NCBI RefSeq assembly: GCF_001953975.1
Contig: NZ_MBEJ01000096.1
Coordinates: forward strand, 1-64,000
Length of the DNA: 64,000 bases
Direction: 5' to 3'
From: Mycobacterium sp. NS-7484
GTDB lineage: Bacteria > Actinomycetota > Actinomycetes > Mycobacteriales > Mycobacteriaceae
Positions 42,797 to 52,859 of this stretch are shown here, one piece after another (within the stretch, counting starts at the first letter, position 1; the number at the start of each line of letters is the position of its first letter). The notes beneath the pieces are model-generated. The model had not been told where the DNA came from, searched no databases, and was given only the letters and a program-made list of their open reading frames with translations. The translations under genes were made by a program, and so were the position numbers.

Positions 42797-43717
42797 CTAG
42801 GGCACTTTGGGTTTGATCTCCTCGATCACCCATTGGGCATAGTCGAGGTACTCGTCGACACCGCGGACTGCCGGCAGCGGCACCGCGCTGACGGTGACGC
42901 CCTGCTCGGCGAGCCAGCACAACCGGTCGACGAGCTCCTGGGCACTCATCCCGGACCGGGCATCGGGATCCTCACGGACGGTATGGCCTTCACCGACGCG
43001 CCGGGTCGCCATACCGTGCACGACGTCGAAGGGCCGGCCGTCGTAACCCGGTGCCGACTTGATGAATTCGACGCGCTCGGCCAGCTGCTCGGGCGGGGTG
43101 AGGAAAGACCACCATCCACTGGCGTACTTGGCCGCCCGTTTCAGGGCAGCGTCGGCGTCACCGCCGATCCACACCGGAAGGTGCGGCTTCTGAATCGGTT
43201 TGGGTTCGAAGGCGATGTCGTCGAACGACACGTAGCGGCCCTCAAACCGGGGATTGTCACTGGTCCACAGCTCGACGATCGCGGCCAGGTACTCGTCGGC
43301 CATGCGGCCGCGCTCCTGGAAGGGCACGCCCAGTAACTCGAATTCCCGTTGCAGCCAACCGACTCCGAAGGTGACCATCATTCGGCCACTGCTCATCCAG
43401 TCGGCCGTCGCCAACGCCTTGGCCAGGACGATCGGGTGCTGCAAGGGCAGGACCGTGATGCACGAGTTGAGCCGGATGGAGGTGGTAGCTCCGGCGAGGT
43501 ACGCCTGAGCGACGGTGGATTGCAGATAGTGGGGTCCGGACAGTTCGACGTGGTCGCGCGGGATCACGAAATGTTCGGGCACGGCGATCATGTCGTAGCC
43601 CAGTTCGTCGGCCCGTTTGGCCATGCGGGTCTGGTCGGCGCCGGTGACGTCGGCCTCCCACGGCTGCATCATCGCCTTGAGTCGCAGCATGTGGGGCAAG
43701 TTGAAGATGAATTTCAC
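42797..43717 (-). CDS. LLM class F420-dependent oxidoreductase
   Basis: 306 residues of the luciferase-like monooxygenase fold: ADELGYDMIAVPEHF, STVAQAYLAGATTSIRLNSCITVLPLQHPIVLAKALATADWMSSGRMMVTFGVGW and PVWIGGDADAALKRAAKYASGWW are typical of mycobacterial F420-using members. Substrate not assigned. It is divergent from an SDR gene across 111 bases containing an AT-rich palindrome, suggesting joint regulation. Confidence 0.92.
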   Translation of the reverse strand: MKFIFNLPHMLRLKAMMQPWEADVTGADQTRMAKRADELGYDMIAVPEHFVIPRDHVELSGPHYLQSTVAQAYLAGATTSIRLNSCITVLPLQHPIVLAKALATADWMSSGRMMVTFGVGWLQREFELLGVPFQERGRMADEYLAAIVELWTSDNPRFEGRYVSFDDIAFEPKPIQKPHLPVWIGGDADAALKRAAKYASGWWSFLTPPEQLAERVEFIKSAPGYDGRPFDVVHGMATRRVGEGHTVREDPDARSGMSAQELVDRLCWLAEQGVTVSAVPLPAVRGVDEYLDYAQWVIEEIKPKVP

Positions 43718-43757
43718 TCGGGCTCCGTTCGATGCTGTGCGGGTCAGCCGTGCCAGA

Positions 43758-43773
43758 CTCTACATATATAGAG
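43758..43773. promoter_or_regulatory. AT-rich near-palindrome between LLM and SDR genes
   Basis: CTCTACAT/ATATAGAG, symmetric apart from one mismatched pair, in the divergent spacer. It includes a TATATA that could serve as -10. The TetR gene 0.8 kb away, convergent with the SDR, is a candidate binder. Confidence 0.5.
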
Positions 43774-43828
43774 AAATGGTGCGGTACGTTGTCTCAAACC
43801 CACCGAAATACAGGAGACCTGGCCGACG

Positions 43829-44608
43829 ATGACGCTGCAATTCGATCTCTCACCTCGCCGGGTGCTGATCACCGGGGCCGGCCAGGGAGTCGGCCGCGGG
43901 TTGGCCGAGGCATTCGGTGCCGCCGGCGCCACGGTGCTGATCAACGACCTGCGCGGGGACCGCGCCGAGGAGGTTGCCGCCGAGTTGCGGGCCGCCGGCG
44001 GTGAAGCGGTCGCCGTGCCGTTCGACGTCACCGACTATGAGGCCGCTACGCAGGCAATTACCGGGGCCGGGCCGGTCGACATCCTGGTCAACAACGCGGG
44101 TAACGCCGGGGCCGAGGGCTTCGCCGCGCGGATGCCGTTCGCCGAAAGCGCTCCGAGCGACTGGGATCCGTTCCTGCGGGTGAATCTCTATGGCGTGCTG
44201 CACTGCACGCGTGCGGTGCTGCCGGGGATGGTCGAGCGCCAGTGGGGCCGGGTGGTGACGATCGTCTCCGACGCCGGACGGACCGGGGATGCCAGCGGCG
44301 CGGTATATGCGGCGGCTAAGGCCGGCGCCGCCGGTCTGACCCGCTCGATCGCCCTGGAGAACGGGCGCTACGGCATCACCGCCAACAACATTGCCCTGGG
44401 CACCATGCGTACCCCGCTGACCGAACCGCTGTGGGCCGAGATGGCCGATTCTCCTCAGGCGAAGGCCATCCTGTCGCGCTACCCGATCCGCAGGCCCGGT
44501 CTGCCCGAAGATGTCGCCTATCTGGCGGTGCTGCTGGCCAGCGACCATGGCTCGTGGATCACCGGGCAGACGCTACCGGTCAACGGCGGCTACTCCTTCG
44601 CGATGTGA
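43829..44608 (+). CDS. Short-chain dehydrogenase/reductase
   Basis: 259 residues. Motifs: TGAGQGVG (about 15-22), NDLRGD, NNAGNAG (about 86), Ser in TIVSDAGRTG, YAAAKAG (about 154-158) and a C-terminal TGQTLPVNGGYS. It resembles 3-oxoacyl or hydroxyacyl dehydrogenases used in steroid or fatty-acid breakdown. Divergent from the LLM oxidoreductase. Its last 36 bases overlap the end of the convergent tetR gene. Confidence 0.9.
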   Translation: MTLQFDLSPRRVLITGAGQGVGRGLAEAFGAAGATVLINDLRGDRAEEVAAELRAAGGEAVAVPFDVTDYEAATQAITGAGPVDILVNNAGNAGAEGFAARMPFAESAPSDWDPFLRVNLYGVLHCTRAVLPGMVERQWGRVVTIVSDAGRTGDASGAVYAAAKAGAAGLTRSIALENGRYGITANNIALGTMRTPLTEPLWAEMADSPQAKAILSRYPIRRPGLPEDVAYLAVLLASDHGSWITGQTLPVNGGYSFAM

Positions 44609-45202
44609 CGCGGCAGGCACTGACGCGACGATCGAGGTGATGATGGCCTGCAGTTGTTCGGCGGAGTTGATGGTCCGGTCTCCTCGGGCCAGGGCCAGCA
44701 TCAGCCCGCTGATGAAAGTCAGCAGCGCATAAGCTTTTTCGTCGACGAGGTGTGGATCGGTGTCGGCCGGGCAGAGAGCGGCCACCACGTCACGGTGCAG
44801 CTCGAAGAACCGCCGTTGGTTGTGGCTGAAGGCCTCGGCCAAGGCGGCGTCACGGCTGGCCGGCATGACCAGTTCGTAACGGGCCTTGCTGCGGACCAGA
44901 CGCTGCCCGACGCCGGATTGGACGACCAACCGGGCCAGGCCGGCCGCCGGCGACTCGCCGTGGCGCCGTGTTCGGGTTGCCGCGGTGAGGTCGGCCAGAT
45001 CGAGGTCGGCGATTCGGTTGGCCACCGCACGCACCAGCGCCGCACTGGTCCGGAAGTAGAACGACGTGGTTCCGTCTGGCATCCCGGTCTTGCGGTCCAC
45101 CTTCAGATGTGTGACGCCTTTGATCCCCTCACGGGCGAGCAGAGTGATTGCCGCGTCGCATAATTCGCGTCGGCGTTGCTCCGGATTCTGTTTGCCACCC
45201 AC
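44573..45202 (-). CDS. TetR family transcriptional regulator, last gene of HelR operon
   Basis: 209 residues from GTG 45202; the longer frame to 45925 runs antisense-like through the monooxygenase gene. Helix-turn-helix: QRRRELCDAAITLLAREGIKGVTHLKVDRKTGMPDGTTSFYFRTSAALVRAV. The C-terminal ligand domain is typical of TetR proteins. It starts eight bases after the FAD monooxygenase stop, so it is probably on the same transcript and may sense the compound handled by that enzyme. Confidence 0.9.
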   Translation of the reverse strand: MGGKQNPEQRRRELCDAAITLLAREGIKGVTHLKVDRKTGMPDGTTSFYFRTSAALVRAVANRIADLDLADLTAATRTRRHGESPAAGLARLVVQSGVGQRLVRSKARYELVMPASRDAALAEAFSHNQRRFFELHRDVVAALCPADTDPHLVDEKAYALLTFISGLMLALARGDRTINSAEQLQAIITSIVASVPAASHREGVAAVDR

Positions 45203-45210
45203 GCCGGTAC

Positions 45211-46419
45211 CTACCGTCGGGCCGGTCCGGCGACGTGCTCTGGACGCACCCCGGTGCCCACCAGGTAGGCCGGGATCGTCGTGAGTTGGGGGAACCGGCG
45301 CACGATCGTCAGGAACAGCCCGGGCGGGACGATCTCGCCACCGGCCATCACCGGCTGCAACACCTGACGATGCAGGATGCGTTGGAACCCTTGGGTGATG
45401 ACGGTCGGAAGCAGACGTTGCCGCTGCACGGCCGCCAGGTCCGACTCGGTGACCCGGTGTTCGCGCAGCGGCTCGTACAGCAGGCGCGCGGCCGCGGCGG
45501 CATCCTGGATGGCGACGTTGATGCCGACGCCGCCGACCGGCGACATGGCATGGGCGGCATCGCCGATGCACAGTAGGCCGTCGCGATGCCACCGCGACAG
45601 GCGGTTGAGTCGGACGTCGAGGTGCTTGACGTCGTCGAAGGACGAGACGGCGTGCGGGTCGGCTTCGGGGATCAGTTGGGCCAACTCGGCCCGGAACGCG
45701 TCGAGGCCCCGGGACCGCAGTTCGGCGTCGCTGCCTTTCGGGATCAGGTATGCCACTTGGAAATACCCGGTGCGAGGAATCATGATCAGCGCCCGCCCGG
45801 GAGCGGTGCGCGGGATCAGCGAGTACTGACCGTCCTCGGTGCGTGGCACCCGGAACCACCACACGTCGAAGGGCACCGGATAGTCCCGGGGCGTCAATCC
45901 GGCCTCGCGCCTGGCCAGCGACCAACGTCCGTCGCAGGCCACGGTGAGGTCGGCGGTCAACTCACCGTCGCCGTCGGGGCCGGTGTAGCGCACACCGGTG
46001 ATCCGCTCGCCGTCCCGCAGCAGGCCGGTCATCTCGGTCTGCATGCGCAGGGTGAAGTTGGGTTCCTCCCGACCGGCGTCGGCCAACAGATCCAGAAAGT
46101 CCCACTGCGGCACCATCGCCACGTAGGGGTGGGGTTGGCGTAACCGTCGGAAGTCGATGAGGGTCACCGGCGCCCGGCCGCCGACCGCAAATTCGGCCTT
46201 CTCCACCTTGCTGTAGCCGATCTTGCTGAACTCGTCGAACAGCCCCAGCTCGTCGAGCATCCGCATGGTGCTCGGATGCACTGTGTCGCCGCGGAAGTCG
46301 CGCAGGAAGTCGGCGTGTTTCTCCAGCACCGTGACCGTGACCCCGCACCGGGCCAGGATGAGCCCCAGCATCATCCCCGCGGGCCCGCCGCCGATGATCG
46401 CGCAGGTGGTGTCAGGCAT
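45211..46419 (-). CDS. FAD-dependent class A monooxygenase (UbiH/PHBH-like)
   Basis: 402 residues. Rossmann motif IIGGGPAGMMLGLILA (about 8-23), VACDGRWSLAR (DG motif, about 160) and CIGDAAHAMSPVGGVGINVAIQDA (GD-x6-P, about 287-310) define group A flavoprotein monooxygenases. These hydroxylate aromatic or polyketide substrates, including antibiotics. It begins inside the last eight bases of the HelD/HelR gene and is followed by tetR. It is shorter than known rifampicin monooxygenases (Rox) and is not obviously one; drug modification is a hypothesis from context. Confidence 0.9.
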   Translation of the reverse strand: MPDTTCAIIGGGPAGMMLGLILARCGVTVTVLEKHADFLRDFRGDTVHPSTMRMLDELGLFDEFSKIGYSKVEKAEFAVGGRAPVTLIDFRRLRQPHPYVAMVPQWDFLDLLADAGREEPNFTLRMQTEMTGLLRDGERITGVRYTGPDGDGELTADLTVACDGRWSLARREAGLTPRDYPVPFDVWWFRVPRTEDGQYSLIPRTAPGRALIMIPRTGYFQVAYLIPKGSDAELRSRGLDAFRAELAQLIPEADPHAVSSFDDVKHLDVRLNRLSRWHRDGLLCIGDAAHAMSPVGGVGINVAIQDAAAAARLLYEPLREHRVTESDLAAVQRQRLLPTVITQGFQRILHRQVLQPVMAGGEIVPPGLFLTIVRRFPQLTTIPAYLVGTGVRPEHVAGPARR

Positions 46420-48601
46420 CGACGAGTCCGTTCAGCGCAGCGGGCAACGGTTCGGTGTGCAGCACGCCGAGGCGCTGGGTGGCGCGGGTCAGCGCGACGT
46501 AGAGTTCGGCCGCCCCCCGGTCTCCGTCGGCCAGGATGCGGGCGGGTTCCACCACGAGCACCGCGTCGAACTCCAGACCCTTGGTGTCCGACGGGGCCAC
46601 CGCTCCGGGCACCTCGGGCGGCCCGATCACCACGCAGGTACCTTCACGGGTGGCCTCGTCGCGCACGAATTCCTCGACAGCCGCCGGTATCTCGGCTGTT
46701 GTCAGCTTTCGCGACCACGGCTGCACGCCGGCGGCCCGCACCGATTCCGGCGGGGTAACCCCGGGGGCGAACTCGGCCAGCAGCGCACCGGCCACCGACA
46801 TGATCTCGGCCGGCGTGCGGTAGTTCACCGACAGCGTCCGGTAGATCCACCGGCCCGGCACGTACGGCTCCAGCATGTCGCCCCACGAGCGGGCACCGGC
46901 CGCCGAGCGACGCTGGGCCAGGTCACCGACGATCGTGAAGGACCGGCGCGGGCAACGACGCATCAGCACCCGCCAGTCCATCTCGGACAGTTCCTGGGCT
47001 TCGTCGACCACCACATGACCGTAGGTCCAGTCTCGGTCGGCCGCAGCACGTTCGGCGAGTTCGCGGGTATCGCGTTCGGCGAACCGGTCGGCCAGGTCCT
47101 CGGCATCGATCAGGTCGCTGGCCAACAGGTGGTCCTCGTCGTCCATGAGATCTTCACGGGCGATCATCAGGTCGAGCACCCCGGCGGCGTAGGCGGCCTC
47201 TTCACGCCGCTCACGTTCGGCGGCTTCCTCACCGGCCTTGTCCCGGCCCAGCAGGTCCACCAGCTCGTCGAGCAGGGGCACGTCCGAGATGGTCCAGGCG
47301 TCGCCGTCGGCACGGAACAGCCGGGGGTCGGCGCCGGCCGCGGACAACCGTTCGGGCGACGAGTACAGCGGGGCGAGCAGGGTCTGTGGGGTCAGCACGG
47401 GCCACAACCGGTCCAGGGCCGCGGCGAACGCCGCATTCTCGTCGAGCTCGCTGACCACGCTGGCCCGCAGTTCTTCCCAGGCCGCCTTGTCCGCGCGGGT
47501 CAACCAGCCTTTGCCGATGCGTGCCACCGCGCGTTCGGTGAGGACGTAGGTGACGATGTCGCGGAAGGTGGGACGGGCTTCGTTGTGCGGCAGCCCGGTT
47601 TCGCGGGCCTCCTCGATGGCCCACTGCGCGGTTTCGGCGTCGATGCGCACGGTGACATCGGGCAGGTCGATGTAGATCGGCTCGTCGGGGACCTCCTGGC
47701 GGTCGGCCACCGCGGCGGCCAGCACGTCGAGGATTTTCAGTGAGCCCTTGATCTCGGCCACCTCGGGTGCGTCCTCGGCGGTCACGTGCAGGCCGGCCAC
47801 CAGGTCGCCGGGCGTCATGAACACGGCATCGGATTCCCCCAGCGAGGGCAGCACCCGGCCGATGTGGGTCAGGAATGCCTCGTTGGGACCGACCACGAGT
47901 ACGCCGTGGCGTTCGATCCGCTCCCGGTGCGTATAGAGCAGATAGGCCACCCGGTGCAGCGCCACCACGGTCTTGCCGGTACCCGGGCCGCCCTCGACCA
48001 CCAGCACCCCGGTGTGCTCATTGCGGATGATCTCGTCCTGCTCGGCCTGGATCGTGGCGACGATGTCGCGCATGCCCGCACCGCGTGGGGCGTTGACCGC
48101 GGCCAGCAGTGCGGCATCGCCGTGATCGCCCTCGTGGGGGCGGCCCAGCACCTCGTCGGTGAAGTCGAGTACGCGTCGCCCGAGGGTGCGGAACTGGCGG
48201 CGCTTGCGCATGTTTTCGGGGTGGGCGCCGGTCGCGGTGTAGAACGGCCGGGCCAATGGTGCGCGCCAATCCAGCAGCAGTGGCTCGAAGTCGTTGTCGC
48301 GGTCGAAGATCCCTAGTCGACCGACGTAAAGGCGTTCCCCGTCAACGGTTTCCAGCCGACCGAAACACAGACCGTTGTCGGCCACGTCGAGCCGGTTGGC
48401 CTCCTTGGCCAACGCCCGCACCTCGGCGTCGCGTTCCACCGCGGACCCGCCGTGCTCGCGCAGCGCGGTGCGGTAGCGGTCGCGCACCCGGATGCGTTCG
48501 GCGTCCAGGCGGGTGTAGAGCCCGTCGACATAGCTCTGTTCGGACTGCACTTCGACGTCGTGATCGTCAGCTGGCACGTGCTCCACGGTTCCTTTGTTCA
48601 T
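46412..48601 (-). CDS. HelD/HelR-like RNA polymerase recycling ATPase
   Basis: 729 residues. A UvrD/PcrA-like two-part ATPase: Walker A EGGPGTGKTVVALHR (about 208), Walker B-like VVVDEAQELSEMDW, LSVNYRTPAEIM and TKGLEFDAVLVVEP, YVALTRATQRLGV. The N-terminal segment (SEQSYVDGLYTRLDAERIRVRDRYRTAL) forms the coiled coil that HelD inserts into the RNA polymerase secondary channel. HelD frees stalled polymerase; the HelR branch also displaces rifamycins. ATG 48601 overlaps the helicase stop. Assignment to HelR rather than general HelD is uncertain. Confidence 0.88.
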   Translation of the reverse strand: MNKGTVEHVPADDHDVEVQSEQSYVDGLYTRLDAERIRVRDRYRTALREHGGSAVERDAEVRALAKEANRLDVADNGLCFGRLETVDGERLYVGRLGIFDRDNDFEPLLLDWRAPLARPFYTATGAHPENMRKRRQFRTLGRRVLDFTDEVLGRPHEGDHGDAALLAAVNAPRGAGMRDIVATIQAEQDEIIRNEHTGVLVVEGGPGTGKTVVALHRVAYLLYTHRERIERHGVLVVGPNEAFLTHIGRVLPSLGESDAVFMTPGDLVAGLHVTAEDAPEVAEIKGSLKILDVLAAAVADRQEVPDEPIYIDLPDVTVRIDAETAQWAIEEARETGLPHNEARPTFRDIVTYVLTERAVARIGKGWLTRADKAAWEELRASVVSELDENAAFAAALDRLWPVLTPQTLLAPLYSSPERLSAAGADPRLFRADGDAWTISDVPLLDELVDLLGRDKAGEEAAERERREEAAYAAGVLDLMIAREDLMDDEDHLLASDLIDAEDLADRFAERDTRELAERAAADRDWTYGHVVVDEAQELSEMDWRVLMRRCPRRSFTIVGDLAQRRSAAGARSWGDMLEPYVPGRWIYRTLSVNYRTPAEIMSVAGALLAEFAPGVTPPESVRAAGVQPWSRKLTTAEIPAAVEEFVRDEATREGTCVVIGPPEVPGAVAPSDTKGLEFDAVLVVEPARILADGDRGAAELYVALTRATQRLGVLHTEPLPAALNGLVDA

Positions 48602-51132
48602 CCCATCCGCCCGGCGTCGACGATACGCAGCACCGCAGCACCTTCCTCGTCGCTGGCGGCGAGGTCCACTTCCACGTCGAAGCCCCAATCGTGATCTCCG
48701 GCAGGATCATCGAGGATTTGTCGAACTCGCCACACCTGCGGCTGCCGGTCGAAGATCAGCAACGCCGGCCCACGCGCGTCCGCTCCCGTGCCCACCTCGG
48801 CGTGTTCGTCGAAATACTCCTCACCGATTTCGGCCCACCGATCGGCGGTCCAACCTGACGCGGCATCCAGCGCGCCGAGCTCGTCCCAGCGGGCCCGGGC
48901 GAACAGCTCCACCCGGCGGAACAACGCGTTGCGCACCATCGCGGTGAATGCCCGCTCGTTGCCTGTCAGCGGGCGCGGCCGGGCCGGCATGGCCACCGGA
49001 ACATCGTGCGGTTGATCGGGGCTGGTGAGCTGTTCCCATTCGTCGAGCAGGCTGGAGTCCACCTGGCGTACCAATTCGCCGAGCCATTCGACGATGTCGG
49101 CCAGCTCCTCGGTGCGGGCTGTGGCGGGCACACCGGAGCGCAGCGCCTTGAACGCATCCGACAGGTAGCGCAGCACGGCGCCCTCGGAGCGGGTCAGCCC
49201 GTAGACGCTGATGTATTCGCGGAACGTCATTGCCCGTTCCCACATCTCACGCACCACCGACTTGGGGGACAGGTGCCCGTCGGCGGCCCACGGGTTGCTG
49301 CGCTGATACACCTCGTAGGTGTGCTCGAGCAGTTCTTGCAGCGGTTTGGGGTAGGTGACCTCGTCGAGCAGCTCGATGCGTTCGTCGTACTCGATGCCGT
49401 CGGCCTTCATCTGAGCCACGGCCTCGCCGCGCGCCTTGTTCAGCTGCGCGGCCAGGATCTGGCGCGGGTCCTCCAGGGTCGCCTCGATCACCGAAACCAC
49501 GTCCAGCGCATAGCTTTCGGACTTGGGATCCAGCACGTCGACCGCGGCCAGCGCGAAGGTGGACAGCGGTTGGTTGAGCGCGAAATCGTCCGGCAGGTCG
49601 ACGGTCAGCCGGTACCGGCGCCCATCGGGTTCGGGGGTGTCGAGGTGCTCGATCACTCCGGCCTGCAGCAGCGAGCGGGCGATGCCGACGGCCTCGCGGA
49701 TGTGTTTCAACTGGCGCTTGCGTGGCTCGTGGTTGTCGGTCAGCAGGCGGCGCATCGCCTCGAACGGGTCACCGGGACGGTCCACGACGTCGAGGATCAT
49801 CGCGGTCGACACCCGCATGTTGCTGGTCAAGGCCTCCGGCGCGGCGTCCATCAACCGGTTCATGGTGTTCTCGCCCCACGGCACCATGCCTTCGGGTGCC
49901 TTGCGGCGCACCAGCTTTCGACGTTTCTTCGGATCGTCGGCAACCTTGGCGAACTGCTTGAGGTTCTCCACCTCGTGGTCGGGCGCCTGCACCACGACGG
50001 TGCCCGCGGTGTCGTAGCCGGCCCGCCCGGCCCGGCCGGCGATCTGATGGAACTCGCGGGCATTGAGCAACCGCATCCGGGTGCCGTCGTATTTGGACAG
50101 CGCCGAGAACACCACGGTGCGGATCGGCACGTTGATGCCCACCCCGAGGGTGTCGGTGCCGCAGATCACCTTGAGCAGCCCGGCCTGCGCCAGTTGTTCA
50201 ACCAGCCGCCGGTACTTGGGCAGCATGCCGGCGTGGTGGACCCCGATGCCGTGCCGCACCAGGCGCGACAGCGTGGTCCCGAAGCTGGTCGAAAACCGGA
50301 AGCCGCCGATCATCTCGGCGATCGCCGCCTTCTCCTCCTTTGTGCAGACGTTGACGCTCATCAGCGCCTGCGCCCGTTCCAGCGCCGAGGCCTGGGTGAA
50401 GTGCACGACGTAGATCGGCGCCTGCTTGGTCTCCAGCAGGTCGGCGATGGTCTCGTGCATCGGCGTGGTGGCATACGAGAAGAACAGTGGGACCGGCCTT
50501 TCGGCGCCCGCGACCAGGGCCGTCTCGCGCCCGGTGCGCCGGGTCAGATCCTTGCGCAGGAACGTCACGTCGCCCAGCGTCGCCGACATCAGTAGGAACT
50601 GCGCCTTGGGCAGTTCCAGCAGCGGCACCTGCCATGCCCAGCCGCGGTCCTGGTCACCGTAGAAGTGGAACTCGTCCATCACCACCAGGCCGATGTCGGC
50701 ATCGGCACCTTCACGCAGCGCCAGGTTCGCCAGGATTTCGGCGGTACACGCGATGATCGGCGCATCGGCGTTGACCGACGCGTCGCCGGTGAGCATGCCG
50801 ACGTTGGCCGCGCCGAACACGTCGCACAGCGCGAAGAACTTCTCGCTCACCAGCGCCTTGATCGGGGCGGTGTAGAAGCTGACGCGGTCCGTGGCGAGCG
50901 CCGCGTAGATCGCCCCGGTGGCCACCAGCGACTTGCCCGACCCCGTCGGCGTCGCGAGGATCACGTTCGCTCCGCTGACCAGTTCGATCAGCGCTTCCTC
51001 CTGCGCCGGGTACAGCGTGGTGCCGTTGGCCTCGGCCCAGGCGGCGAAGTCGGTGAACAGCGCGTCGGCGTCGTCGCCCTTGGCTTGCAGTGCCGACAGG
51101 TCGTTCGGATCGTCGAGCAGGGGAGTGGTCAT
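48598..51132 (-). CDS. DEAD/DEAH-box helicase with DUF3516 C-terminus
   Basis: 844 residues. Superfamily 2 Ski2/HelY-like motifs: ATPTGSGKS (about 59), MDEFH (about 151), [42 protein letters not shown] and [14 protein letters not shown]. The C-terminal 350 residues match the actinobacterial DUF3516 region. It is probably an RNA or RNA-DNA helicase in RNA processing or surveillance. It is the first gene of the minus-strand run that continues, with stop-start overlap, into the HelD/HelR ATPase, placing two nucleic-acid motors in one operon. Confidence 0.93.
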   Translation of the reverse strand: MTTPLLDDPNDLSALQAKGDDADALFTDFAAWAEANGTTLYPAQEEALIELVSGANVILATPTGSGKSLVATGAIYAALATDRVSFYTAPIKALVSEKFFALCDVFGAANVGMLTGDASVNADAPIIACTAEILANLALREGADADIGLVVMDEFHFYGDQDRGWAWQVPLLELPKAQFLLMSATLGDVTFLRKDLTRRTGRETALVAGAERPVPLFFSYATTPMHETIADLLETKQAPIYVVHFTQASALERAQALMSVNVCTKEEKAAIAEMIGGFRFSTSFGTTLSRLVRHGIGVHHAGMLPKYRRLVEQLAQAGLLKVICGTDTLGVGINVPIRTVVFSALSKYDGTRMRLLNAREFHQIAGRAGRAGYDTAGTVVVQAPDHEVENLKQFAKVADDPKKRRKLVRRKAPEGMVPWGENTMNRLMDAAPEALTSNMRVSTAMILDVVDRPGDPFEAMRRLLTDNHEPRKRQLKHIREAVGIARSLLQAGVIEHLDTPEPDGRRYRLTVDLPDDFALNQPLSTFALAAVDVLDPKSESYALDVVSVIEATLEDPRQILAAQLNKARGEAVAQMKADGIEYDERIELLDEVTYPKPLQELLEHTYEVYQRSNPWAADGHLSPKSVVREMWERAMTFREYISVYGLTRSEGAVLRYLSDAFKALRSGVPATARTEELADIVEWLGELVRQVDSSLLDEWEQLTSPDQPHDVPVAMPARPRPLTGNERAFTAMVRNALFRRVELFARARWDELGALDAASGWTADRWAEIGEEYFDEHAEVGTGADARGPALLIFDRQPQVWRVRQILDDPAGDHDWGFDVEVDLAASDEEGAAVLRIVDAGRMG

Positions 51133-51286
51133 ATTGATGACCAGCGTGCCAGCTCACCCCTGCCGACGATCGTCCCGGTCGCCGCCGTTACCCGAACTGC
51201 CCCGGCTCGTAGTCGCCGTAGCGCCGTGGCTACCCCCTCAAGACACCGCGGCTCGACGAAATGTGACAGCCGGAGATAATCGGCGG

Positions 51287-52141
51287 ATGCCGACGACGCT
51301 TGAGTCCGTCCTGCTGGTGGTTGTCGTCGCGCTGTTCGCGGCGTTCGTCACGTTCCTGGTGCTGTTCCTCGTGAGCCGGCGGCAACTGACGAACGCCCGC
51401 CGGGAGATCGAGCGGATGCAGGCCGAGGACGAGGACCGCAAGCGCAGGCGACGACGGGGCGTGGCCCCGATGGCGATCAAGACCGTCTTCCAGACCGCGG
51501 ACATGCTGATCAACAAGGGGCTGGGCGCGACGGTGCGCAACTCGATCGAGGATCTGGCCGGCTGGGCCCAGGTGGAGCGTCCGGATCTGGCCCGGCTGAC
51601 CGCCGACGGACGCGTCGTCATCGTGTTCTCCGACATCGAGGGGTCGACGCAGAGCAATGCCGCGATGGGTGACCGGGCCTGGGTGAAGCTGTTGGAGAAG
51701 CACAACAAGCTCGTGCAGTCCCGCGTCGACAAGCACGGTGGCCACGTCGTCAAGACCCAGGGCGACGGATTCATGATCGCGTTCGCCGATCCGGAGAACG
51801 CGGTGCGGTTCGCCACCGACGTGCAGTGTGCGCTCGCCGAGAATCCGCAGCGGTGGCAGGCGATCCGGGTGCGGATCGGGGTGCACATGGGCACGTCCGT
51901 GCGCCGCGGCGACGACCTGTTCGGGCTCGACGTCGCGATGGCGGCCCGCGTCGCCGGTCAGGCCGGCGGCGGCGAGATCCTGGTCAGCGAGCCGGTCGCG
52001 GAGACGGTCAAGCATCTCGACGACCTTCAACTAGGTGCTCCGCGCGAAGTGGAACTGAAGGGTCTGCCGGGAAGCCATCGGCTCTATCCCGTCGTCAGCG
52101 CCGCGCAGCGGGCGCTGGAGCCGGCTGGACATGACGCGTGA
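51287..52141 (+). CDS. Membrane-anchored class III adenylate/guanylate cyclase-like protein
   Basis: 284 residues. One N-terminal transmembrane helix (about 8-29), a basic juxtamembrane segment (RKRRRRRG), then a cyclase homology domain. Metal Asp116 (FSDIEGST), substrate-specifying Lys156 and metal Asp160 (VKTQGDGF), Asp210 (DDLFG) and Arg221 (AMAARV) are in place, but the transition-state Asn before AAR is replaced by Ala217. Activity may be weak or absent. ATG 51287 gives a full helix. Its end overlaps the convergent cutinase gene by 47 bases. Confidence 0.87.
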   Translation: MPTTLESVLLVVVVALFAAFVTFLVLFLVSRRQLTNARREIERMQAEDEDRKRRRRRGVAPMAIKTVFQTADMLINKGLGATVRNSIEDLAGWAQVERPDLARLTADGRVVIVFSDIEGSTQSNAAMGDRAWVKLLEKHNKLVQSRVDKHGGHVVKTQGDGFMIAFADPENAVRFATDVQCALAENPQRWQAIRVRIGVHMGTSVRRGDDLFGLDVAMAARVAGQAGGGEILVSEPVAETVKHLDDLQLGAPREVELKGLPGSHRLYPVVSAAQRALEPAGHDA

Positions 52142-52787
52142 CCCATTGCGCAGCCAGCTTGATCAGGCCCGATTTCGGATAGGTGATGTGCGCGTTCCAA
52201 TCCCGGCCGAGCGAGCAGATCGGGTCGTTGGTGTTGCACAAATCCGCGGTCTTGGCGCCGAAGTCCGGGCTCATGCGGGTCAGCGGCTGACCGAGCCGCG
52301 CCGACGGGTTCCCGAAGACGACGACGGAGGCGACGCGCGGGACGACGGCGGCAGGTAGCGGGGCGGTGTAGCCCAGGCCGGCGATCGGTGAGGTGGCCAC
52401 CACGTCGACGACCGCCGCGCCCTGCGAGTAGCCACCCATCACGATCTTGGTCTTGGGACAACGCGCCGCGGTGGCCTGGACCCGCTTGCTCATGTCGGTG
52501 GCTCCGGCGGCGGCCTTCATGAAATCCCAGGATGCGGGGTACTGCACCGCATACGTGCCCACCGTCGACCCTTTGACCATGGGGCGCAGCGTGTCGACGA
52601 ATGCCTTGCCGACGTTGCCGATGCCTGCCGGTTCGTCGGTGCCGCGGGCGAAGACGACCTCGATGTCAGGGCAGTCCGGCGCGGCCGAGGCTTGGGGCGT
52701 CGTGAACGGTGCCGAGAGGGTGCCCAGCGCGGCAGCCGCAGTCACCGCTGCGAGGCCGGCCAGGGCCGGTACCGTACGGACACCCAC
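52095..52787 (-). CDS. Secreted cutinase family serine esterase
   Basis: 230 residues. Signal peptide ending SAAPDC; mature cutinase-like (Culp) enzyme with GGYSQGAAV (Ser121), NDPIC (Asp188) and NAH (His200) as the triad and four Cys for two disulphides. Mycobacterial members act as esterases, lipases or phospholipases at the cell surface. It starts close to, and divergent from, the NTF2-like gene at 52860. The 3' end overlaps the cyclase gene. Confidence 0.93.
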   Translation of the reverse strand: MGVRTVPALAGLAAVTAAAALGTLSAPFTTPQASAAPDCPDIEVVFARGTDEPAGIGNVGKAFVDTLRPMVKGSTVGTYAVQYPASWDFMKAAAGATDMSKRVQATAARCPKTKIVMGGYSQGAAVVDVVATSPIAGLGYTAPLPAAVVPRVASVVVFGNPSARLGQPLTRMSPDFGAKTADLCNTNDPICSLGRDWNAHITYPKSGLIKLAAQWVTRHVQPAPAPAARR

Positions 52788-52859
52788 GAACCACTTCTAC
52801 CACTCTTTTCACAGCAATGCCCAGGCGTACCGGCCCCGTACAGCGGGTATTGCACTGCA

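Noticed and set aside
49006-50595. 529-codon plus-strand frame over the DUF3516 helicase
   Set aside because: The opposite strand has all helicase motifs; this frame is a shadow.
51133-51286. Rifamycin-associated element upstream of the HelR operon
   Set aside because: The spacer was read for the GGGGCTTGC-type palindrome known from HelR genes; none was found.
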